Shown one piece after another: positions 40,767 to 47,915 of a stretch of DNA of 55,262 nt; position 1 is the first letter of the stretch; every line of letters begins with the position of its first letter. The DNA is taken from the NCBI GenBank assembly GCA_964404095.1, contig CAYOIN010000001.1:1-55262 (forward strand). Reading direction: 5' to 3'. The notes below the pieces were generated by a model. The model had not been told where the DNA came from. It did not search any database and worked only from the letters and a program-made list of their open reading frames with translations. Both the position numbers and the translations under genes were made by a program. Source of the DNA: CAZLQR01 sp964404095 (GTDB lineage: Bacteria > Patescibacteriota > Microgenomatia > UBA1406 > GWC2-37-13).

Positions 40767-42449
40767 ATGTTAGTTCTATTACTTTTTGCATTTCTATCAG
40801 GTCTGGTGACAATAGCGGCTCCGTGTATCTGGCCACTCCTACCGATCATTTTATCCTCGAGCGCACAAGGGGGTCATCGAAAACCGCTCGGGATCACGGT
40901 CGGAATCATCTTAAGTTTTGCGGTTTTTACGCTTACACTCTCCTACATCGTATCCATTGTTCCGCTGGATCTCGATGTTCTGAGGCTGTTCGCGGTTGGC
41001 ATTATTGCGTTTTTTGGCTTTACGCTCGTTGTTCCTCAACTGAATCAAGCCGTTGAGGGAATGGTGAGTCGATTGAGCGGAAAACTGGGAGGTATTACGA
41101 GCAGGCAAGGAACTGGTTTCACAAGCGGCTTCATTACCGGGCTTGCACTTGGGGTCGTGTGGACTCCATGCGCGGGTCCGATCCTCGCAACGATTGCGGC
41201 GCTTGCCGCTACACAGGCCGTTACCCCTCAAATTATTATCGTAACGATCGTTTACGTCATAGGTGTGGGAATTCCATTATTCCTTTTTGCATTGCTTGGA
41301 AACAAATTGTTTACCAAAACCAGAATGATATCCAGGTACAGCGGTAGAATCCAACAAGCATTTGGCGTACTCATGATCGTGATGGCGTTCCTCATCCTCA
41401 CTAATCAAGATAAGGTTCTGCAAGCTCGTCTGCTCGATGTATTTCCACAGTACTCAACGTTTTTAGTTAAGCTTGAGGGCAACGATGTTGTGAAGTCTGA
41501 GCTTGCGAAACTTCGAGGAAACAGTGATTCATTATCCCGAATCACAGAGGGGCAGCCCAGCAATTCGGTGAGCGACACACTTCCGAAACTTGGAAAAGCT
41601 CCTGAATTTGTTGGTATATCAAACTGGCTCGGCTCGGAACCACTCACCATGAAGTCATTGAAGGGGAAGGTGGTACTCGTTGATTTCTGGACCTATACCT
41701 GTATCAACTGCATACGAACTCTACCGTTTGTCACGAACTGGCATAAGACATATAACAACCAAGGATTTGTTGTCGTCGGTGTCCATACTCCAGAGTTTGA
41801 GTTCGAAAAGAAGATCGAGAATGTGCAGACCGCAATGAAGCAGTTTGGAATTCCATATCCCGTCGCGCAGGACAACGATTATTCTACCTGGAATGCTTAC
41901 AACAATCATTACTGGCCTGCAAAATATCTTATCGATGCAGACGGCATCATACGATACACCCATTTTGGGGAAGGGGAATATGAGCGCACCGAGGAGGCGA
42001 TACGTAAACTATTAGCTGAGGCGGGAAACAAGGTTTCTGATAGTAAGACAAAGATCGAGGACGCTACTCCCAAAGGCGCGAGAACGCCTGAGACATACCT
42101 CGGAACACTTCGTAGGGTGCCAAATTCGTATATGCAGCTGAGTGATAACTGGAAGACGACCGATGAGTATGTTGAATCAGCTGCGGGTTCAACGATCGAT
42201 CTCCAGTTCAATGCCGATAGAGTGTTTCTCGTGATAACCTCAGATAGCCCAGGCAATATTGATGTGCTCCTCAATGGCTTTCCCGTGGAGACACGGTATT
42301 CCGGTGCAGATGTGAACAACGGAATTGTTCAGACCAACTCCGCTCGGCTGTATGAGCTGATAAATCTCAGAGGACAAAGCAAAGGAGGGAAGTTGCAGCT
42401 CAACTTCCAGACTCCAGGAATCCGAGTTTTTGCGTTTACCTTCGGCTAG
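40767..42449 (+). CDS. DipZ-like CcdA-thioredoxin fusion
   Basis: The 560-residue protein joins three parts. A CcdA/DsbD-type membrane domain comes first (about residues 1-230) with the redox Cys pair in IAAPCIWPLLP and VVWTPCAGPILA. A TlpA/AhpC-type thioredoxin domain (about 290-430) has WTYTCINCIRT. A C-terminal beta domain (about 440-560) resembles a carbohydrate-binding module. This matches DipZ of actinobacteria. It moves reducing power from cytoplasmic thioredoxin to exported proteins. It follows the thioredoxin-like gene by two bases. Confidence 0.9.
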   Translation: MLVLLLFAFLSGLVTIAAPCIWPLLPIILSSSAQGGHRKPLGITVGIILSFAVFTLTLSYIVSIVPLDLDVLRLFAVGIIAFFGFTLVVPQLNQAVEGMVSRLSGKLGGITSRQGTGFTSGFITGLALGVVWTPCAGPILATIAALAATQAVTPQIIIVTIVYVIGVGIPLFLFALLGNKLFTKTRMISRYSGRIQQAFGVLMIVMAFLILTNQDKVLQARLLDVFPQYSTFLVKLEGNDVVKSELAKLRGNSDSLSRITEGQPSNSVSDTLPKLGKAPEFVGISNWLGSEPLTMKSLKGKVVLVDFWTYTCINCIRTLPFVTNWHKTYNNQGFVVVGVHTPEFEFEKKIENVQTAMKQFGIPYPVAQDNDYSTWNAYNNHYWPAKYLIDADGIIRYTHFGEGEYERTEEAIRKLLAEAGNKVSDSKTKIEDATPKGARTPETYLGTLRRVPNSYMQLSDNWKTTDEYVESAAGSTIDLQFNADRVFLVITSDSPGNIDVLLNGFPVETRYSGADVNNGIVQTNSARLYELINLRGQSKGGKLQLNFQTPGIRVFAFTFG

Positions 42450-42524
42450 CAGGAACGGTTAGAATCGCTCTATTTGTAGCATATAAGCGACTGACACAAT
42501 GCCGTTATCGGTGTACCGTAAGGA

Positions 42525-44039
42525 ATGATCGTAACAGTTTTCTCTGGTGTGACGATCGGCCTCGAAGGTGTACTCATACAGGTTGAGGTGGATGTTGCTG
42601 GTCGGGGTTTTCCGCAGTTTACCATCGTCGGGCTGCCATCGAAGGCGGTCGATGAGGCACGAGAACGAGTGAGGACCGCGATTCACAATACCTCATTTGA
42701 TATGCCGGACTCACGACTCACGGTTAATCTTGCACCGGCTGATATTCCAAAAGATACCTCTGGGTTTGATCTTCCGATTGCGGTCGGCATTCTCGCCGCC
42801 TGCGGTAATGTTGAGCAGCCAGCAATGCACCGCGCTCTCTTTATCGGAGAGCTATCACTCGAAGGTTATGTGCGACCGGTTCCCGGAGTTATCGCACTCG
42901 CAACTATGGCACGAAACCACAAGATCACCCAGTTGTACGTAGCGATCGATAATGTACAGGAAGCGCTTCTCATTCCCGGGATCACGGTCTATGGCGTCCA
43001 TAATCTTGGAGAGCTCGTACTTCACCTGAACGGCGTTACGCCAATACTGCCGTCACAACCGCTACCCTGGAATTCATCAAAAAAACAGCATGAATTCGAC
43101 TTCGCAGAGGTGAAGGGACAGTACGCTGCAAAGCGAGCTCTTGAGATTGCGGCATGTGGTTTTCACAACGTGCACATGAAAGGACCACCCGGAGCAGGAA
43201 AGACGCTCCTGTCACGCGCCTTTATCTCAATTCTTCCCGAGCTCAGTCGAGATGAGGTTCTCGAGGTGACGTCGATCTACTCAGTCGCAGGGCTCATTCG
43301 TCAACAAGCGTTGATAACCGAGCGTCCATTCCGATCACCCCACCACACAACCTCCCGCATCGGTCTCGTCGGTGGAGGAACGAACCCCAAACCAGGCGAG
43401 ATCTCACTCGCGCATCGCGGCGTATTATTTCTCGATGAGTTTCCGGAGTTTCCCCGCTCGACCATCGAGTCTCTCCGCCAACCACTTGAGGACGGTGTTG
43501 TTACCATTTCACGAGCACTTGGGAGCGTTACATATCCTTCTCGGTTTCTGTTGATTGCTGCGTCGAATCCATGCCCCTGTGGGTTTCTTGGGCACCCGAA
43601 GAAGCGGTGTAGTTGCATGCCCGGAGCAATCATGAAGTACCGAAAGCGGCTCTCTGGGCCGATTCTTGATCGGATCGATCTCCACATCGATGTACCTCCG
43701 GTAACCGAAGAGCAGCTCCTTGGCGCAGAGTCAGCAGAGCAGAGTAGCACAGTACTCAAACGGATCACTGCGGCAATTCGAGTGCAGCGTGCTCGTCTGA
43801 AAAAGGCCACCGCGCAGACAAACGGAGAGATGAAACCCAGAGAGATTAAGGAATACTGCCGTATGAGTGAGGATGGAGTAGCGATTCTCAGAGAGGCGAT
43901 TCAAAAGTTTTCGCTGTCTGCCCGTACCTACTTTAAGATCATCAAGGTGAGCCAGACGATCGCCGATCTTGAGGGGGCGCTCATGATTCAGCGCGAGCAT
44001 ATTGCCGAGGCGCTTCAGTATCGACCGCGAGAGGATTAG
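42525..44039 (+). CDS. YifB/ComM-family Mg-chelatase-like AAA ATPase
   Basis: The 504-residue protein has the N-terminal Lon-protease-like subdomain (GRGFPQFTIVGLPSKAVDEARERV), the AAA+ core with MKGPPGAGKTLLSR and VLFLDEFPEF, and a C-terminal Mg-chelatase-type region with SNPCPCGFLGHPKKRCSC. ComM of this family is a hexameric helicase that extends branch migration during natural transformation. With comF and the VirB4/PrgI and pilin genes in the same window it fits a DNA-uptake capacity; that link is inferred. Confidence 0.94.
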   Translation: MIVTVFSGVTIGLEGVLIQVEVDVAGRGFPQFTIVGLPSKAVDEARERVRTAIHNTSFDMPDSRLTVNLAPADIPKDTSGFDLPIAVGILAACGNVEQPAMHRALFIGELSLEGYVRPVPGVIALATMARNHKITQLYVAIDNVQEALLIPGITVYGVHNLGELVLHLNGVTPILPSQPLPWNSSKKQHEFDFAEVKGQYAAKRALEIAACGFHNVHMKGPPGAGKTLLSRAFISILPELSRDEVLEVTSIYSVAGLIRQQALITERPFRSPHHTTSRIGLVGGGTNPKPGEISLAHRGVLFLDEFPEFPRSTIESLRQPLEDGVVTISRALGSVTYPSRFLLIAASNPCPCGFLGHPKKRCSCMPGAIMKYRKRLSGPILDRIDLHIDVPPVTEEQLLGAESAEQSSTVLKRITAAIRVQRARLKKATAQTNGEMKPREIKEYCRMSEDGVAILREAIQKFSLSARTYFKIIKVSQTIADLEGALMIQREHIAEALQYRPRED

Positions 44040-44054
44040 ATTTCTGTATTGAGC

Positions 44055-44083
44055 TTGACAGCGAATCTGAATTGAACTACGAT
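44055..44083 (+). promoter_or_regulatory. Promoter of the pilin-like gene pair
   Basis: TTGACA at 44055-44060 and TACGAT at 44078-44083 are separated by 17 bases. The -10 box ends ten bases before the ATG at 44094, so the leader would be only about three bases. Confidence 0.6.
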
Positions 44084-44093
44084 TTACTTACCT

Positions 44094-44498
44094 ATGAGAA
44101 AACTAAATGCTCTATCCCTAACCGCCGTTACATACCTTACCGCATACGGTGCTGTATTTGCAGCGCCTGCAGCAAATGAAGTGACGGTCGATCAAAATGC
44201 GCTTGGATTTTCGATTCCATCAATTGGAGATCTGCTCACCTTCATCATTCGAGCATTCTTCGTTGTTGCAGGTATCATGGCGCTTCTCTATCTCTTACTC
44301 GGAGCATTGGCATGGATCACCTCAGGTGGTGACAAGGGTGGAGTAGAAAAAGCACGAGATAAGATTCAAGCAGCAATCGTTGGTGTTCTCATGATCGTGA
44401 TTGTTCTTGCGATCGTCTGGACACTTGAGAATGTCGTATTCCAACAGAAGATCTGTTTCGGAATTTCGTGCCCGCTCACATTACCAAGTCTTTTGTAA
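44094..44498 (+). CDS. VirB2/TrbC-like pilin-type membrane protein
   Basis: The 134-residue protein has a signal peptide ending near AVFAAPA, then two membrane helices (about residues 50-75 and 95-115) joined by a loop with WITSGGDKGGVEKARDKI. This two-helix layout with a Gly/Lys-rich cytoplasmic loop is typical of VirB2/TrbC-like pilins. It is followed after three bases by a second protein of the same layout. They may be the extracellular subunits of the VirB4/PrgI machine encoded at 6671-9884. Confidence 0.75.
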   Translation: MRKLNALSLTAVTYLTAYGAVFAAPAANEVTVDQNALGFSIPSIGDLLTFIIRAFFVVAGIMALLYLLLGALAWITSGGDKGGVEKARDKIQAAIVGVLMIVIVLAIVWTLENVVFQQKICFGISCPLTLPSLL

Positions 44499-44501
44499 TA
44501 C

Positions 44502-44849
44502 ATGATTGGACTTGCGGCTCCCGTCTACGCCCAGGGCGTACGGGACTGGGGATCATGCGTTGTTAACGGCATTCCTACCTTACAGTGCTTTGAGGTAATT
44601 TTTGGGAACATTGTTTTTATGTTCTCGACCTTGATTGTATTTTCACTTCTCGTGATGATCATTACCGGAGCATTTCAGTACCTTACCTCCTTTGGAGATC
44701 CAGGAAAAATTAAGAAGGCTCAGGCAACTCTCCGTTTCGCCATTGTGGGGTTTATCCTCTTTGTTTCGTCGTTCCTCATTCTGAAAATTATCGACGTTCT
44801 CTTCCTTGGGAATCACGGAATCCTGTTTGAACTCAACCTCGGGTCCTAA
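44502..44849 (+). CDS. Second VirB2/TrbC-like membrane protein
   Basis: The 115-residue protein has two membrane helices (about residues 35-60 and 80-100) linked by a loop with LTSFGDPGKIKKAQATL, the same layout as the upstream protein (WITSGGDKGGVEKARDK). The similarity suggests an old duplication. The N-terminus (PVYAQG) looks like a short signal sequence. It is part of the same transcript as the first pilin-like gene. Confidence 0.7.
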   Translation: MIGLAAPVYAQGVRDWGSCVVNGIPTLQCFEVIFGNIVFMFSTLIVFSLLVMIITGAFQYLTSFGDPGKIKKAQATLRFAIVGFILFVSSFLILKIIDVLFLGNHGILFELNLGS

Positions 44850-44858
44850 GCGATTCTT

Positions 44859-45008
44859 CTATGGAGTGGGCGTGACAAAGATCACCTTTACGCCGCTTTG
44901 CTCCGGTACGGGTGAAAGGACTTTATGCGAGTCCTGAAAGAAGGTGTACGCAACAAAGACGAGGAGTCCCAACCCAACTGCCACTAGAAGTAAGCCAAAC
45001 AGTCTCAT
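44859..45008 (-). CDS. 49-residue single-pass membrane protein
   Basis: The ATG at 45008 overlaps the TGA stop of the upstream glycosyltransferase gene by four bases (ATGA), so translation is probably coupled. The product has one membrane helix (RLFGLLLVAVGLGLLVFVA) and a short tail ending in VTPTP. It may be a small partner of the glycosyltransferase. No family is recognised, but the coupling and the clean helix make it a likely real gene. Confidence 0.6.
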   Translation of the reverse strand: MRLFGLLLVAVGLGLLVFVAYTFFQDSHKVLSPVPEQSGVKVIFVTPTP

Positions 45009-45943
45009 AGATTCATTGTTTCTTTCACAATATAGCGAGGCCGCTGTTGTACCTGCGTGAAGATTTTGCCGATATACTCACCGATGATCCCAATGGTTAA
45101 CAGCTGTATCCCTCCCAAGAACATGATGCCGACAAACAATCCAGTCCATCCCGTGACCCAGTCGTGAGGAAAGAACGGGGGTCTCAGGAACTTTCCAATC
45201 AGCGCATAGATGATGCCAAGAAAGCCGAGCAATGCAGACCAGAATCCGAGCAGTGTCGCAGCTCGTAATGGTCTAATCGAAAATGAGGTAACGCCATCGA
45301 GCGCGAGGTTCATCATCTTCGAAAGCGTGTAGTGGGTGGATCCTTTCAGTCGTTTTTCTCGTTTAAATCGGATAGAGGTTGCCGGAAATCCTCCCCATGC
45401 AACAAGACCTCGATAAAACCGTGACTGTTCTGGAAGGCTATTGAGAAAATCTACAACCGCTCTGTCGAGGAGACGAAAATCACCGACATCATGGGGGATC
45501 TGAGTATCGGAGAGGATATTAATGAATCGATAGAAGAGTGACGCAGTCCACTGCTTCATCTTCGACTCTCCCTCGCGTTCATTTCGTTGTGCATACACAA
45601 TCTTCGAGCCCTGCTTCCATGCGGTAATCATGTCCGGCAGGAGTTCGGGTGTGTCCTGGAGATCTGCATCCAGGGTGATAACGGCGTCTCCGGTTGCGTG
45701 ATGATATCCACACGCAAGCGCCATTTGATGACCAAAATTACGCTGAAGCGCAATGTACTTTACCGCTTTGTTCTTTGTGTTTTTTTTGATCATTTCAGCG
45801 GTCTGGTCAGTAGAACCATCATCGATAAAAATAATTTCGTGTCGGTATGGTTCCAGTACAGAGGTGAGTCGATCAAGAAGGGGTTGGATGTTCTGTTCCT
45901 CGTTGTAGACCGGAACGACAACCGAAATAAGGAAGTCTTTCAT
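45005..45943 (-). CDS. GT2 family glycosyltransferase (polyprenyl-phosphate sugar type)
   Basis: The 312-residue protein has a GT-A domain with VVPVYNEEQNI, DDGSTDQT, and TLDADLQDTPE, then two C-terminal membrane helices, as in GtrB/DPM1-like enzymes that transfer a sugar from UDP or GDP donors to polyprenyl phosphate. TACAAT on the minus strand (45950-45955) ends six bases before the ATG at 45943 and directly abuts an upstream in-frame ATG, so 45943 is preferred. A coupled 49-residue membrane protein follows. Confidence 0.9.
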   Translation of the reverse strand: MKDFLISVVVPVYNEEQNIQPLLDRLTSVLEPYRHEIIFIDDGSTDQTAEMIKKNTKNKAVKYIALQRNFGHQMALACGYHHATGDAVITLDADLQDTPELLPDMITAWKQGSKIVYAQRNEREGESKMKQWTASLFYRFINILSDTQIPHDVGDFRLLDRAVVDFLNSLPEQSRFYRGLVAWGGFPATSIRFKREKRLKGSTHYTLSKMMNLALDGVTSFSIRPLRAATLLGFWSALLGFLGIIYALIGKFLRPPFFPHDWVTGWTGLFVGIMFLGGIQLLTIGIIGEYIGKIFTQVQQRPRYIVKETMNL

Positions 45944-45972
45944 GAACATATTGTAGCAAACTCAAGCGCGTG

Positions 45973-46043
45973 TTACGGGGCCGGGAGTTGAACCACGGCC
46001 TAGGAGATTATGAGCCTCCTGTGCAACCGTACACTACCCCGTA
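45973..46043 (-). tRNA. tRNA-Met(CAT) with a bulged T-stem
   Basis: Acceptor TACGGGG pairs perfectly with CCCCGTA. The D-arm is GTGT/GCAC with a short loop, and the anticodon loop CTCATAA gives CAT, so it is elongator Met or the Ile2 type. The T-loop is TTCAACT, but the 5' side of the T-stem reads CCGTGG against CCCGG, so it needs a bulged T. No CCA is encoded. The anticodon stem lacks the three G-C pairs of initiator tRNA. Confidence 0.85.
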
Positions 46044-46063
46044 TGAATGCCTTATTATATCAC

Positions 46064-46402
46064 TTACTGGCCGAAAAAAGTATCCCACCACTGGCGATAG
46101 TTTGGGCGTGGAGTGGGGGTAGGGGTTGTCGGAACTTTGGTTGGCTCAGGCACCATAATTGCTATCTCATCTTCCTTGGTGAGATTGAGTCGATTACGAA
46201 TTGTTTTTTCCAGTTCGTTTGGATCCTTTGACTTGAGGATGCGGGTCTTGAGCTCGAGGTTGCGCTTCGCCGCGGTTTCATAATCTGTTTTATAACTCTC
46301 ATAAAACTGTGTCGATCGTTGATAATCAAAGAGATTTTTTGTCAATGAAAAAAGGAGAAAGAGAATGATAATTCCAATGAGGATTCGACGAAGCTTGTTC
46401 AT
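46064..46402 (-). CDS. FtsB/DivIC-like septum formation protein
   Basis: The 112-residue protein has one N-terminal membrane helix (about residues 7-22) and a short coiled coil. Next comes LEKTIRNRLNLTKEDEIAI, which resembles the end of FtsB/DivIC proteins (RLGL-x-x-EE), and then a Thr/Pro tail. These proteins link divisome components. Two dozen bases upstream lies tRNA-Met. TATAAT ends six bases before the ATG. Confidence 0.7.
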   Translation of the reverse strand: MNKLRRILIGIIILFLLFSLTKNLFDYQRSTQFYESYKTDYETAAKRNLELKTRILKSKDPNELEKTIRNRLNLTKEDEIAIMVPEPTKVPTTPTPTPRPNYRQWWDTFFGQ

Positions 46403-46449
46403 ACCTCAATTATAGTATTCCGCTCGAGAGGAACGGGTGCCACCTTCTG

Positions 46450-46890
46450 TTACGCAAGACGAGGTTGGAGGATCTTCATGATGCGTGTTCCGTCGGCCTT
46501 GGTGCGGAGCTCCTTCATACACAGGCCGATAATCGCCTTTTTGTTTTTTTCAAAGAGTTCTTGATTCTCCGAGATCAACCGTTCGATCTCTGCGCCGAGC
46601 TGTTCGTCACTGAGCTCTGCGGGGAGATAGGGGGTTAGGATTTCAATCTGTCGGGAGTTTTGATCGATGAGATCTTGGCGATTTCCCTTTTGGGCCGCAT
46701 CTTTTGACTCATTCAGTTCGCGAACAACCTTCTTGAGGACCTGCACCGTCTCCTCATCAGTCAGTTCTGATTTTTTTTCGATTTCTTGATTCTTTACCTT
46801 CGCAATTACGAAGCGCAACACCTCGAGAACCTCTTTGTTTCCTGACTTCAATGCAGCCAGCTGGTCTTCTTGCAATTTCTGTCTGAGCAT
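46450..46890 (-). CDS. GatB/YqeY domain protein
   Basis: With the start at 46890 (MLRQKLQEDQLAAL) the product has 146 residues and is a YqeY protein: LRFVIAKVKNQEIEK, LPAELSDEQL and GTRIMKILQPRL. YqeY resembles the tail domain of GatB; its role is uncertain, possibly tRNA-linked. TATAAT ends six bases before the ATG, which selects this start over an upstream one that would read through the promoter. The divergent gene at 46908 uses the same gap. Confidence 0.88.
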   Translation of the reverse strand: MLRQKLQEDQLAALKSGNKEVLEVLRFVIAKVKNQEIEKKSELTDEETVQVLKKVVRELNESKDAAQKGNRQDLIDQNSRQIEILTPYLPAELSDEQLGAEIERLISENQELFEKNKKAIIGLCMKELRTKADGTRIMKILQPRLA

Positions 46891-46907
46891 ATCATAATTA
46901 TACCACC

Positions 46908-47324
46908 ATGAAGGGTCTTCGGAGAAATGTGAAACGGCTGGACATCGCAAGCCTCCTCAGCCAGTATCAGCAAGCTGTCGTCCTCAATAAACCAACGCTC
47001 GCAATTATGCTCGACGAAATCAAGATGATGAACTTCAAGATACGACCACTCTCCGGTGATGTATCACTGATCAGAGCAATGGACTCGAAGTTGATCGAGA
47101 TGGTCTGGAATCTTGGGAAGTTGGACCAGCTCTATCGTGAAAAACATCAGTTGCTGAAGCTCAGAGATCGGGAGTTATTCCTGAAATTTTTTGAGTCGAT
47201 GCACGAAAAATTTCAGAAGGAGCTCGGTCTGGTTCAGCTTACAGTACCTGAAGAAGTTGAGTCATCTCATGCGCTTGAGATGGAGGTCTTTCGCGATACT
47301 CCACGAAGAAAAAAATCTAATTGA
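46908..47324 (+). CDS. Hypothetical helical protein
   Basis: The 138-residue soluble protein is predicted mostly helical and charged, with KLIEMVWNLGKLDQLYREK and LFLKFFESMHEKFQKELG. It has no recognised domain. It diverges from the YqeY gene with only 17 bases between the two start codons, so their promoters overlap (A/T-rich, TATAAT on one strand and CATAAT on the other). The exonuclease gene follows after 15 bases. Confidence 0.55.
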   Translation: MKGLRRNVKRLDIASLLSQYQQAVVLNKPTLAIMLDEIKMMNFKIRPLSGDVSLIRAMDSKLIEMVWNLGKLDQLYREKHQLLKLRDRELFLKFFESMHEKFQKELGLVQLTVPEEVESSHALEMEVFRDTPRRKKSN

Positions 47325-47339
47325 TCGCGGATATATCAT

Positions 47340-47915
47340 ATGCGTGCACCGGTAGTTATTGATTTGGAAACAAAAAAAACCTTTCGCGAAGTGCGCGATA
47401 ATCGGGATCTTGGGATCTCGGTACTTGGGCTCTATAGCTATGAAAAGGGGGAGCTCCTCATGTTTGAAGAGCAAGAGCTCAACAACGCTTTCCCACTTTT
47501 GGAGCGGGCTAGCATCGTGATCGGATTTAATATTGTGAGCTTCGATCTGCCGGTGCTCCAGGCATACTATCCCGGAAAGGTTACGCAGTTTAAGACATTC
47601 GACATCATCGACGATGTCAAAGAGCGCATTGGCCGCAGGCTTTCATTGAACGATCTGGTGTGGGGAACGCTCGGGAAACAAAAGAGTGGTCACGGACTCC
47701 AGGCGATTGAGTTCTATCGACAAGGCAAAATGGATGAACTGAAACGGTACTGTGGCGATGATGTGACCTTGACCAAGGAGCTGTTCGACTATGGTGTGCA
47801 GCACCATGAAATCAAGTACTTCAACGAGCGAGGAAAGGTCTCGATTCAGGTGGATTGGGGCAAGCATCTCCGCGAGCAGGGCGACGAGTCTGCTCCACTT
47901 ACGCTCCCGTTCTAA
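47340..47915 (+). CDS. DnaQ-like 3'-5' exonuclease domain protein
   Basis: The 191-residue protein shows the three exonuclease motifs in order: VVIDLETKKTF (first D-x-E), VIGFNIVSFDLPVL (second Asp), and RYCGDDVTLTKELF (YCxxD). It resembles the RNase H-like YprB-type group and could act on DNA or RNA ends. It is probably co-transcribed with the helical protein before it and abuts the convergent guaA gene without a gap. Confidence 0.85.
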   Translation: MRAPVVIDLETKKTFREVRDNRDLGISVLGLYSYEKGELLMFEEQELNNAFPLLERASIVIGFNIVSFDLPVLQAYYPGKVTQFKTFDIIDDVKERIGRRLSLNDLVWGTLGKQKSGHGLQAIEFYRQGKMDELKRYCGDDVTLTKELFDYGVQHHEIKYFNERGKVSIQVDWGKHLREQGDESAPLTLPF

